Positions 7,122 to 15,280 of a stretch of DNA of 17,927 bases are shown here, piece by piece. The DNA lies in contig DAOVHN010000003.1 of NCBI GenBank assembly GCA_030671915.1, forward strand, positions 1 through 17,927, given 5' to 3'. Source of the DNA: Pseudomonadota bacterium. Its GTDB lineage: Bacteria > Pseudomonadota > Alphaproteobacteria > UBA8366 > JADFVY01. The notes below the pieces were generated by a model. That model did no database searches and was not told the DNA's origin. It saw only the letters and a program-made list of their open reading frames with translations. Numbering within the stretch: the first letter of the stretch is position 1; every line of letters starts with the position of its first letter. The position numbers and the translations under genes were made by a program.

Positions 7122-8453
7122 TTATCCCCTTATCTTCAGACGCCGGGACATATCGGAATCCATCACCCGGTTCGGGTCGATACGATCCAGTACGGCGCGG
7201 AATTCGTCCAGCTTCGGGTACATTTGCGCAAAGGATTCCGCCTTCATGGCGCCGTCCTTGGCCAGATAGATGCGCCCGCCATGGTCCAGCGTGATCCGCT
7301 CCAGCCGATCCAGCAGTTCGATGACTCCCGGTTTCGACGGGAAATCCAGCGCCAGCGTGTAGCCCGGCATCGGAAACGACAAATGCCCCCTGCCCCATTT
7401 CCCCATGCTTTTCAGTACGGCGAGGAACGAGCCAGTGCCGGCGCCCGAGATCGCTTCCATCAGCTTGCGCAGGCCCACCGGCGACTCCACCTCCGGCAGC
7501 GCACACTGGAACTGGTAGAAGCCGCGCTTGCCGTAGAGCCGGTTCCAGTCCTCGATGGCATCCAGCGGGTAGAGGAACTGGGTTATCGGCGCCTGGCGCT
7601 CGCGCCCGCCAAAGGGTAGGCGGTGGTAATAGAACGCGTTGAAAAGGCTGATGGAAACGCGGTTCATGGCGAAGCCCGGCATTTCGACCGGCATGCGAAT
7701 GCGACCGCCCGGCGGGGCGTCAGTCTCGCCCTGCGAATCGTCGGCCGATTCCATAATGCCCCGGCCCAGCGAGCGGCCACGCGCGGTGGCGTCGATCCAG
7801 CCGACCACGTAAGCGTGTTTCTCGCGCGCTTCGTCCTGCATGGCGAGGAATTCATCCAGGTCCCGCGCCTTCTTTTCGCGCATCAGCACGGCGTTCGATT
7901 TCACACGCCGCAGCTTGATGCTCATGGCCAGCATTATGCCGGTAAGCCCAATACCGCCAACCGTTGCATTAAAAAGTTCAGAATCTGCATCTGGTGTTAT
8001 GCGCTTCACCTCCCCGGAGGGCAGCATCAGATCGACCCACTGCACATGGTCGCCGAAGCTGCCATGACGGTGCTGGTTCTTGCCATGCACGTCGTTGGCC
8101 AGCCCTCCACCGACCGTGGCGAAGCCTGTGCCGGGGCTGACCGGCACGATGAATTTGTGGCTGAGCGCGATGCGCATCAGGTCGCCGATGGTCACGCCGG
8201 GTTCGCAGACCACCTCGCCGCTTTCCCAGTCGGCGGAAAGGATACGGTCCAGCCGTCCGGTCATGATGACATCGCCACCGCCATTCAGCGGCGCATCGCC
8301 ATAGGACCGCCCGCCTGCGTAGACGATCACCCCGTCCTCGCGCTCGGCGCGGAAGGCCTCGGCCAGCCCCGGTGCGCGTTCCGGCCGCCATGCCCGCACC
8401 TCGGCGGTAAGCGCACGGCCCCAGCCGCTGAGTTCCATATTCTTGGTGCGCAA
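7122..8453 (-). CDS. DprE1-like FAD-dependent decaprenylphosphoryl-ribose 2'-oxidase
   Basis: A 443-aa FAD-binding (VAO/PCMH-type) oxidoreductase. In mycobacteria DprE1 oxidises the 2'-OH of polyprenylphosphoryl-ribose, the first half of epimerisation to arabinose. FAD-domain motifs are AGGRSYGDAPLNGGG (46-60), SPGTGFATVGGGLANDVHGK (106-125) and SFGDHV (132-137). The C-terminal LSFPMPGYTLALDFP (358-372) and GGRIYLAKD (392-400) match the substrate site as recalled from M. tuberculosis DprE1. K399 corresponds to the active-site Lys418, but A368 replaces Cys387. Mtb-like MYPKLDEF and SDMSRRL follow near the end. The TTG start at 8453 is chosen for AGGGGA six bases upstream, which overlaps the ubiA stop. 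ATG at 8438 (MELSGWGR) is a real alternative with a poorer ribosome site. It is the middle gene of the cassette. Confidence 0.87.
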   Translation of the reverse strand: MRTKNMELSGWGRALTAEVRAWRPERAPGLAEAFRAEREDGVIVYAGGRSYGDAPLNGGGDVIMTGRLDRILSADWESGEVVCEPGVTIGDLMRIALSHKFIVPVSPGTGFATVGGGLANDVHGKNQHRHGSFGDHVQWVDLMLPSGEVKRITPDADSELFNATVGGIGLTGIMLAMSIKLRRVKSNAVLMREKKARDLDEFLAMQDEAREKHAYVVGWIDATARGRSLGRGIMESADDSQGETDAPPGGRIRMPVEMPGFAMNRVSISLFNAFYYHRLPFGGRERQAPITQFLYPLDAIEDWNRLYGKRGFYQFQCALPEVESPVGLRKLMEAISGAGTGSFLAVLKSMGKWGRGHLSFPMPGYTLALDFPSKPGVIELLDRLERITLDHGGRIYLAKDGAMKAESFAQMYPKLDEFRAVLDRIDPNRVMDSDMSRRLKIRG

Positions 8454-8462
8454 AATGTTCCC

Positions 8463-9329
8463 CTACAGGTAAAGCAGCCAGACGAAGGTGGCGAGCCAGC
8501 CAGCGACGCTGAGTTGCAGGCCGGTGTCGCGATAGACGAGGTCGGTGGGCGAGCCCGAACGCTCGTAGACCAAGGTCAGTTGGAGATATCGCAGCACACC
8601 GGCGATTACGAAGGGGCCCGTGAAATAGAGCTGCTCACTGTCCAGGCGCGCCATCACCGCCTGATCGGTGGTGAAAATCAGGTACGAGACCAGAAGCGTC
8701 GACAGCACAGCCATCAGGCTGCCGTCCAGGAAGGGCAGCGTATAGCCGTCAAGGCTCTTGCGGTGTTCGGCGTCCAGGTCTCGCACGATGTCGTCGCGCC
8801 GCTTGGCCAGCGCGATGAACAGCGCCAACAGCCCGGTGACGATCAGGATCCAGGCGCTGGGCTCGATATCGATGATCAGCGCCCCGGCCTCGACCCGCAG
8901 TACAAAGCCGAAGGCGACGGTCAGTACGTCAAGGATTGCTATATGCTTCAAATGGAGCGTATAGGCGATGTTGGTCGCGAAATAGGCGCCTACCACCCAC
9001 AATATCACGGGCACGCGCCAGGCCCCCAACGCCGAGCCGCCGGCCAGCAGCAGCGCCATCAGCACGATTGCGGTCGCCGGTGAAATGGCGCCCGAGGCAA
9101 CCGGCCGATCTTTCTTGACCGGATGGTTGCGGTCTGCTTTGGCGTCGCGCAAATCGTTCAGGCAGTAAACCGCACTGGCCACCATGCAAAATACGGCGAA
9201 GCCGGCCAGCACGTCCAGCAAGCTGGCTGCATTCACCTTGTCCGGCGTGAAAAACAGCGGCGCGGCTACAAAGCCGTTCTTGATCCACTGTTTCGGCCGA
9301 AGAAGCCTGATAATCGGTGGCAACGCCAT
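8463..9329 (-). CDS. UbiA-family polyprenyl-phosphate phosphoribosyltransferase (DPPR synthase-like)
   Basis: A 288-aa integral membrane prenyltransferase with about eight or nine hydrophobic segments. The first Asp-rich motif, NDLRDAKADRNHP (58-70), is the UbiA signature. The cytosolic loops also carry KKDRPVASG (72-80), YTLHLKHIAILDV (123-135) and AKRRDD (175-180). This set resembles mycobacterial Rv3806c, which transfers 5-phosphoribose from PRPP to decaprenyl phosphate, and the related NoeC protein of Azorhizobium. The following DprE1/DprE2-like genes support that over a quinone or haem prenyltransferase. It is the first gene of the cassette, 9 bp ahead of dprE1, and divergent from lptF across 202 bp. 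The ATG at 9329 has only a weak GGA-type ribosome site. Polyprenyl chain length cannot be told from sequence. Confidence 0.86.
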   Translation of the reverse strand: MALPPIIRLLRPKQWIKNGFVAAPLFFTPDKVNAASLLDVLAGFAVFCMVASAVYCLNDLRDAKADRNHPVKKDRPVASGAISPATAIVLMALLLAGGSALGAWRVPVILWVVGAYFATNIAYTLHLKHIAILDVLTVAFGFVLRVEAGALIIDIEPSAWILIVTGLLALFIALAKRRDDIVRDLDAEHRKSLDGYTLPFLDGSLMAVLSTLLVSYLIFTTDQAVMARLDSEQLYFTGPFVIAGVLRYLQLTLVYERSGSPTDLVYRDTGLQLSVAGWLATFVWLLYL

Positions 9330-9492
9330 ATCCGTGCGGTCCGTCCTGTCATGCGGGAGATACTTCCCGATTCCGCCAGACTACCAGCGGCAGCTCATCA
9401 AATACCCCAACAAACGCTTAGGCAACGTTAATGACTTTGCATGAAACGATGAAAAAATTGACCGGAGAGCGCCGTAACACCGGGAAATCGCT

Positions 9493-9520
9493 TTTACCTT
9501 CAAGGATTTCGTCTTATAGA
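9493..9520 (+). promoter_or_regulatory. Candidate promoter close to the lptF start
   Basis: TTTACC (4/6 to the -35 consensus), a 16-base spacer and TATAGA (5/6 to the -10) lie just upstream of lptF. Transcription would begin near 9526, only a few bases before the ATG at 9532, and no Shine-Dalgarno is visible. If used, the mRNA would be nearly leaderless. A by-eye match. Confidence 0.35.
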
Positions 9521-9531
9521 TTGCTTGGCGT

Positions 9532-10686
9532 ATGAACAGTATTTCGACTTATATTTTCCGGCAAACGGCATTCGTCATGATTTTCGTGACGGTGGTGCTG
9601 AGTTTCGTCATCTGGCTGACCCAGTCCCTGCGGTTCGTGGACATGGTGGTCAATCGCGGGCTGCCGATTACGGATTTCCTGTGGCTGGCAATGTTGATCA
9701 CGCCGCGTTTCATTACGTTGATCCTGCCTTTCGCCTGCGTTATTGCAACAATCTATGTCTACAACAGGCTGATCGCCGACCGTGAATTGATTGTGCTGCG
9801 CGCCGCTGGATTCAGTAATCTCAGGCTCGCACGGCCGGCAATCAGGCTGGCGCTGGTGACGGCGCTAGCGGCCTACGTAATGAATATTTACCTGCTGCCT
9901 GTGTCCTTTCGGGAATTTGCGGATTTGCGCTATTCCATCAACTCGGACTACTCCACGATGCTGCTGCAGGAGGGCTCCTTCAACACCTTGCCCTCGCGCA
10001 TTACCATATTCGTTCGCGAACGGCGCGGAGCAGGGGTATTGAACGGCATCCTGGTCCATGACGGGCGCGACCCGGACGAGCCGGTCACCTATCTGGCGAA
10101 TGAGGGCCGGCTGGTCAGCACCGACAGCGGCCCGCGCCTGGTGCTGATCGACGGGAACCGGCAGCAGATCAACCGCAAGGACGGCAGCATTTCGTTCCTT
10201 CAGTTCGAGAAACAGACGATCGACGTGAATTTAGCCAGCGGAACCATTCCGGCCAGGCGCAAACGAAAACCGGAAGAGATGTTTATGTGGGAGCTTTTCG
10301 ATCCGGGGCTGCGCACGGACGAATTTTACGGGAAAATTTATGAGCGATACCGGGCGGAAGGTCACAGCCGCATAGTCTCGCCCGCGCTTTCACTTGGTTT
10401 CGTGCTGATGGCGCTGGCAATATTGCTATCCGGAGATTTCAGCCGCCGTGGCCAGAACCGGCGGATATTTTCAGCCGCGCTGCTAGTAGTCCTGTTCTAC
10501 AGCACAAGCATTGCCGCATTTAACCTTTCCAGCGACAATATCGGGCTGATCCCGGTACTCTATGCCAATGTTACCCTGCCGATCCTGTTCGGCTTCATCG
10601 CCATCGGTCCCGCGGCGCGCCGCAAGAGGGTGCGTAAGGGCAGACGCCCGCCGGGCCCGGACCTTGGCGCTGTGGCGGGCCGGTAA
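9532..10686 (+). CDS. lptF: LPS export ABC transporter permease LptF
   Basis: One of the two inner-membrane permeases of the LptB2FG transporter, which extracts LPS and passes it through LptC and LptA to LptD. The 384-aa protein has the YjgP/YjgQ architecture: three N-terminal membrane helices (roughly 12-32, 50-77, 102-124), a periplasmic beta-jellyroll-like middle (about 130-280), and three C-terminal helices. The start of the chain (MNSISTYIFRQTAF) and the coupling-helix region RELIVLRAAGFS (84-95) are typical. It ends in an arginine-rich cytosolic tail. It leads a plus-strand operon and is followed by lptG after two bases. LptF is assigned rather than LptG by order and N-terminal pattern. 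Confidence 0.95.
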   Translation: MNSISTYIFRQTAFVMIFVTVVLSFVIWLTQSLRFVDMVVNRGLPITDFLWLAMLITPRFITLILPFACVIATIYVYNRLIADRELIVLRAAGFSNLRLARPAIRLALVTALAAYVMNIYLLPVSFREFADLRYSINSDYSTMLLQEGSFNTLPSRITIFVRERRGAGVLNGILVHDGRDPDEPVTYLANEGRLVSTDSGPRLVLIDGNRQQINRKDGSISFLQFEKQTIDVNLASGTIPARRKRKPEEMFMWELFDPGLRTDEFYGKIYERYRAEGHSRIVSPALSLGFVLMALAILLSGDFSRRGQNRRIFSAALLVVLFYSTSIAAFNLSSDNIGLIPVLYANVTLPILFGFIAIGPAARRKRVRKGRRPPGPDLGAVAGR

Positions 10687-10688
10687 AA

Positions 10689-11771
10689 ATGCGATTGTCT
10701 GCTACCCTGTCCGTCTATATCGCGCGCCAGCTCATAGTATGGCTGGCCATCATGGCTGTTGGCTTGGGCTGCCTGGTGTTCCTGCTGAGTTTCGTGGAGC
10801 AGTTGCGGCGGGCTTCCGGTCAGGCGGGGCTGGCCATTGAACTGGCGACATTGCAGTTACCCTTCCTGATCCAGAAGACCCTGCCCTTCATCATCCTGTT
10901 CGGTTCGATGATGGCTTTCTGGCGGCTGTCGCGCTCGAACGAACTGGTGGTGGCCCGCGCGGCCGGCGTCTCCGCCTGGCAGTTCCTGTTTCCCGCCGTG
11001 CTGATCGGGGCGGCCGTCGGCGGCATTCAGACCACCGTTTTCAACCCGCTGGCTTCGTCGATGCTGGCGCGCTACGAGCAGGTGGACGCAGAATATCTGC
11101 GTCATAAGACCAGCCGCTTGTCGGTTTCGCCGACGGGCGTCTGGCTGCGCCAGGGCAGCAACGGCGGACAAACCGTGATCAATGCCCAGCGCATCGCCCT
11201 GGACGGCGCGGAACTGCTGACTGTGATTTTTTTCGTTTTCGAAAATCCCGACCGGTTCATCAGGCGGATCGACGCACAAAGCGCGGTGCTGAGGGACGGC
11301 TACTGGCAGATCCGCGACGCCAACCTGTCCACGCTCGACAACCCGCGCCAATATGTCGAGGAATACAGGATCGACACCGACCTTACCCCCGACAAGATCG
11401 CAAACAGTTTCGCGGCGCCTGAAACACTGTCTTTCTGGGTTATTCCCGATTTCCTTGAAACCCTGGAAGCGGCGGGATTTTCGGGCCACCGGCACCGGCT
11501 TTACTGGCACAGCCTGCTAGCAATGCCGCTGCTGCTGGCGGCGATGGTTCTGTTCGCCGCCGTCTTCACCTTGAAGATAGGCACGCGCACCAGCGCATCG
11601 CGCACCATCGGCGCCGGGGTGATATGCAGTTTCCTGCTCTATTTCCTGTCGGACGTGATCCACGCGATGGGGCTTTCCGGCAACCTGCCTGCAATCATGG
11701 CGGCCTGGAGCCCCGCCGCCTTGGCGACGATGCTGGCAATGGCGATGGTTTTCCATTTGGAGGACGGCTGA
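10689..11771 (+). CDS. lptG: LPS export ABC transporter permease LptG
   Basis: Partner permease of LptF in the LptB2FG complex. It has 360 aa with the same layout: N-terminal helices at roughly 10-38, 55-80 and 95-115, a periplasmic jellyroll-like region, and three C-terminal helices. NELVVARAAGVSAWQF is the coupling-helix region that contacts the LptB ATPase. It starts two bases after the lptF stop, and its TGA overlaps the lptD ATG by one base (TGATG), so translation is probably coupled. lptB, lptC and lptA are not in this window. Confidence 0.95.
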   Translation: MRLSATLSVYIARQLIVWLAIMAVGLGCLVFLLSFVEQLRRASGQAGLAIELATLQLPFLIQKTLPFIILFGSMMAFWRLSRSNELVVARAAGVSAWQFLFPAVLIGAAVGGIQTTVFNPLASSMLARYEQVDAEYLRHKTSRLSVSPTGVWLRQGSNGGQTVINAQRIALDGAELLTVIFFVFENPDRFIRRIDAQSAVLRDGYWQIRDANLSTLDNPRQYVEEYRIDTDLTPDKIANSFAAPETLSFWVIPDFLETLEAAGFSGHRHRLYWHSLLAMPLLLAAMVLFAAVFTLKIGTRTSASRTIGAGVICSFLLYFLSDVIHAMGLSGNLPAIMAAWSPAALATMLAMAMVFHLEDG

Positions 11772-13981
11772 TGACCGGCATGGCGCGATGCCTGGCTGCC
11801 CTTTTGCTGGCAGTCCTTGTGGGCCTGACGGGCGCTCCGGCAATGGCGCAGGAGGATTCGCAAACGGTGCCTGACCAGCCCGAATCCGGTGCGCAGGCCG
11901 TGATTTCGGCCGACGAAATTTCGTACGACGAATCGCTGAACGCGGTCTTCGCAACGGGTAATGTCGAAATCGCCTATGGCGAGCGCATCATGCTGGCCGA
12001 CAGCGTACGCTACGACCGCAACGAGGACAGCGTCGTCGCATCGGGCAATATCGTAATGCTGGAACCCTCCGGCGAAGTACTATTCGCCGAATATGTCGAA
12101 CTGCAGGACGAGTTGCGCAACGGAATTATCAAGAATATCCGTATTCTGCTGGCCGACGACAGCCGCTTTGCCGCTAATGGCGCGCGCCGGATCGATGGCC
12201 GCAAAACCGTCATGCGAAAGGCCGTATATTCGCCCTGCGCGGTCTGCAAGGAGGATCCGGACCGGCCGCCGCTATGGCAGTTGAAGGCCAGCACCATCAT
12301 CCATGACCAGGAGGCCGGCAACGTTATCTACAACAACGCCTGGCTGGAACTGTTCGGTATTCCGGTTTTCTATACCCCCTACCTTTCCCATCCCGACCCG
12401 ACGGTGGAACGCCGCTCCGGCCTCCTCGCGCCGCAGCTGGGATCCAGCCTGGTGTTTGGCGGTTTCGCGAGAGTCCCGATGTTTATCGCCTTTAACGACA
12501 GCATAGACATGACGGTCGAGCCGATCATTACGGCTAAGGAACCGCCGATCCTGGCCCTCGAATACAGGCAACGATTCAACAGCGGTCTGGTGGAGTTTTC
12601 AGGAAGCGGCACCAGGGCAGACCGTGAAACAGGCGACGCAGCGGACCCGATCATCGAACAGGACGTCACGCGCGGGCATTTGTTCGCCGAGGGGCTGTTC
12701 GCCCTGAACGAGAACTGGCGCGCCGGCTTCGATTATCGCCGGGCCACCGATCCCACCTATCTGGACCGCTACAGTTTCTTCGGCGATTACGGCGAAACGC
12801 TGGAAAGCGACGCCTTCATCGAAGGTTTTCACGGCCGCACATACAGCGCCGGCAACATATTCGGCTATCAGGATTTGCGCGTGACGGATCCGGAGGAAGA
12901 ACCGGTCATCCTGCCCTCCCTCGATCACAATTACTTTTCAGAGGCTGACGGGCTGGGCGGGCGCTGGAGTTTCGATGCCAATTTCCGCAACACCATACGT
13001 AATGACGGGTCAAACACGAGACGGCTTTCACTCAACGGCGGATACGCCATTCCCTTTATTTCGGATTACGGCCTGGTGACCACCGTCTCGGCTTGGCTAC
13101 GGGCGGACGGCTACCATATGGACGGGGTCCAGGTGGACGGGCAGGACGAAAACAATGTAGTTGCCGGGCGCGTGATCCCGCGCGCCGCCATCGAAATGCG
13201 TTATCCTTTCGTGCGCGGCACGGAAGGCATCCGTCAGGTAATCGAACCGGTCGTCGCATTCATCGCGGCGCCCAACAACGGCAATCCGGTTGAAATCCCC
13301 CAGGAAGACAGCGTCGTCGTTGAATTGGACGACACCAACCTGTTCAGCGAGGACCAGATCCCGGGGCTGGACCGTGTCGATGTCGGCCAGCGCGCGGTCT
13401 ATGGGTTGAAAGCGGGGCTTTACGGAGAACACGGCGGCCGCATGACTACCTTCTTCGGACAGAGCTATCGCCTGAACAATGACGACCGTGACGGCGATAC
13501 CAGCGATCTACATAACGGCAAGTCGGATTATGTGGGCAGGCTTTTGATTTCGCCGGATAAATATATGGATCTTCTATACCGGTTCCGACTGGCTGAGCGT
13601 GATTTCACACTGCTGCGCGGCGAAACCAGCGTCGCCATCGGGCCACCGTCTTTCCGGTTGACCGGCGACCATATCTACATTGCCGCCGAAGCCTCCAACG
13701 GCCTTTATCCAGACCGCGAGGAGGTGAACGCGGATCTTTCGTCGCAGCTTACCGACTACTGGTCGGTCGGCCTGAACACCCGTCGCGATCTGGCGCAAGG
13801 CGGCGGGCCTCTTGAACATGGCGTGCGAATAACATACGAAGATGAATGTTTCAGGCTGGCGGCGAAATTCCGGCGCGATTTCACCAGCAGCGTCGATGTA
13901 GAAGAAGAAACCGTTTTCTCGATCGAAGTGGTATTCAAAAATCTGGGCAACGTGTCGGCCGAGCAAAAACAGTCCAGATGA
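11771..13981 (+). CDS. lptD: LPS-assembly outer membrane protein LptD
   Basis: Outer-membrane barrel that inserts LPS into the outer leaflet together with LptE. The 736-aa protein has a signal peptide ending AMA (26)|QE, an OstA-type jellyroll domain (about 42-150) and then the LptD barrel. Recognisable stretches are YSPCAVCKED (153-162), FYTPYLSHPDPTVERRSGLL (200-219), and the LEYRQRFNSG strand. Cys156 and Cys159 form a CxxC, and one further Cys lies near the C-terminus (C693). The start at 11771 is chosen because it begins a clean signal peptide and overlaps the lptG stop; the open frame extends 49 codons further upstream inside lptG. The last barrel strand (VFSIEVVFKNLG) is followed by a short polar tail. 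surA, its main assembly chaperone, is next. Confidence 0.95.
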   Translation: MTGMARCLAALLLAVLVGLTGAPAMAQEDSQTVPDQPESGAQAVISADEISYDESLNAVFATGNVEIAYGERIMLADSVRYDRNEDSVVASGNIVMLEPSGEVLFAEYVELQDELRNGIIKNIRILLADDSRFAANGARRIDGRKTVMRKAVYSPCAVCKEDPDRPPLWQLKASTIIHDQEAGNVIYNNAWLELFGIPVFYTPYLSHPDPTVERRSGLLAPQLGSSLVFGGFARVPMFIAFNDSIDMTVEPIITAKEPPILALEYRQRFNSGLVEFSGSGTRADRETGDAADPIIEQDVTRGHLFAEGLFALNENWRAGFDYRRATDPTYLDRYSFFGDYGETLESDAFIEGFHGRTYSAGNIFGYQDLRVTDPEEEPVILPSLDHNYFSEADGLGGRWSFDANFRNTIRNDGSNTRRLSLNGGYAIPFISDYGLVTTVSAWLRADGYHMDGVQVDGQDENNVVAGRVIPRAAIEMRYPFVRGTEGIRQVIEPVVAFIAAPNNGNPVEIPQEDSVVVELDDTNLFSEDQIPGLDRVDVGQRAVYGLKAGLYGEHGGRMTTFFGQSYRLNNDDRDGDTSDLHNGKSDYVGRLLISPDKYMDLLYRFRLAERDFTLLRGETSVAIGPPSFRLTGDHIYIAAEASNGLYPDREEVNADLSSQLTDYWSVGLNTRRDLAQGGGPLEHGVRITYEDECFRLAAKFRRDFTSSVDVEEETVFSIEVVFKNLGNVSAEQKQSR

Positions 13982-13996
13982 AGGACAGGAGATTCA

Positions 13997-15280
13997 GTGA
14001 AGGATATTGCGTTTAAACTAAAGGGTCCGGTTGCAGCGGCGCTGCTGGCGGTCCTGGCGACATTCGCGGCATGTCTGCCCGCGCCGGCCCAGGAAGAGGC
14101 GCTGATCGTCGCGGTGGTCAACGACCACTCCATTTCCACGGTGGACCTGGCCCACAGAACCAATCTGGTCCTGTTCGCCACCTCCCTGCCGCGCACGCAG
14201 CAGGTTGCGCAGCGCCTGCAGCCGCAGGTCCTGAAAACGATGATCGACGAAACCCTCCAGCTCCAGGCCGCGGAGGCCAACAACGTCAAGCCGCCGCAGC
14301 GGGAAATCGACGCCATCCTCGCCAATATGGAACGCGAGAACAAGCTGCCGCCCGGCGGGCTGGGCAGTTTTCTCGCTAGCAAGGGGGTCGAAAAATCCGC
14401 CCTCGAGCGCCAGGTGAAAGTCAGTTTGTCCTGGAGCAAACTCGTGGAACGCAAGTTCGCCAGCCAGGCCACCGTCGGCGAGGACGAAATCAACGATGCC
14501 TTGAACAGAATCGAGGAAAACCAGGAGAAACCGCGCAATCTGGTCTCCGAAATTTTCCTGGCCGTCGATGACGCCGTGCAGGATGAACAAGTCAAGCAAG
14601 GCGCCTTGCGGATCATGCAGCAACTACGCTCCGGCGCCAGCTTCGATGCGCTGGCGCGGGCGTTTTCACAAAACGCCGCCGCGGCGTCTGGCGGAGACTT
14701 GGGCTGGCTGGTGCAAGGCCAACTCGACGAACAGATTGAACAGCATCTGGCCGGCATGCAGCCCGGGCAGTTGGGCGGACCGTTTCGAACCCTCGACGGC
14801 TATCATATCATTGCACTACGCGACCGGCGGCTGGCGGGCGGATCGTCGCCGAGCCAGGTGACGGTCGATCTGCGGCAGATCAATATCCCGCTGTCGCCCC
14901 AGGCCACAGAGGAAGAAACACGCGCAGTGCTGGCGGTCACCGAACAGATTCGCTCCGGCATAGGGGACTGTGACTCGCTGGCCACTACGACGCTGCCCGG
15001 CGGCGCCAGGGTCGCCAATATCGGGCGGGTGCGCATCGGCGACCTGGCCGCACCCTTGCAGCCGCCGCTGATGGGACTACAGGCCAACCAGATGAGCCAG
15101 CCCTTGCGTGGTCCCAACGGCATCATGCTGCTGATGGTCTGCGAGCGCGAGGCGGAAACAGCGGGCCTGCCTGGCCGCAACCAGATCAAGGAGCGGTTGT
15201 TTCGCGAAAAACTGGATCTTCTGGCCCGACGCTATCTGCGCGATCTGCGGCGTGCGGCCTTCCTGGACATCCGTAGATGA
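13997..15280 (+). CDS. surA: Periplasmic chaperone/peptidyl-prolyl isomerase SurA
   Basis: Folding factor for outer-membrane proteins, LptD among them. At 427 aa it has a signal sequence (cleavage likely APA(31)|QE, though FAAC at 23-26 is a weak lipobox-like site), the helical SurA N-domain (about 35-175), and one parvulin domain (about 180-278) with SGGDLGW, GPFRTLDGYHI and LRDRR. The second parvulin-like region (about 285-385) is degenerate, then a C-terminal helix rich in Arg closes the chain. It starts with GTG at 13997, preceded by GGACAGGAG. It follows lptD after 15 bases, and its TGA overlaps the pdxA ATG (ATGA). Gene order and function fit: SurA matures the LptD encoded just upstream. 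Confidence 0.93.
   Translation: MKDIAFKLKGPVAAALLAVLATFAACLPAPAQEEALIVAVVNDHSISTVDLAHRTNLVLFATSLPRTQQVAQRLQPQVLKTMIDETLQLQAAEANNVKPPQREIDAILANMERENKLPPGGLGSFLASKGVEKSALERQVKVSLSWSKLVERKFASQATVGEDEINDALNRIEENQEKPRNLVSEIFLAVDDAVQDEQVKQGALRIMQQLRSGASFDALARAFSQNAAAASGGDLGWLVQGQLDEQIEQHLAGMQPGQLGGPFRTLDGYHIIALRDRRLAGGSSPSQVTVDLRQINIPLSPQATEEETRAVLAVTEQIRSGIGDCDSLATTTLPGGARVANIGRVRIGDLAAPLQPPLMGLQANQMSQPLRGPNGIMLLMVCEREAETAGLPGRNQIKERLFREKLDLLARRYLRDLRRAAFLDIRR

Noticed and set aside
7623..9083. 486-aa open frame on the plus strand
   Set aside because: Entirely antisense to the dprE1- and ubiA-like genes, His/Gln/Gly-rich in the manner of a shadow frame, with no ribosome site or recognisable motif.
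11624..11770. 49-codon N-terminal extension of lptD
   Set aside because: Lies inside lptG and precedes a clean signal peptide that starts exactly at the lptG stop.
13756..14757. 333-aa open frame on the minus strand
   Set aside because: Antisense to the end of lptD and the first half of surA; Ser/Arg-rich shadow translation.
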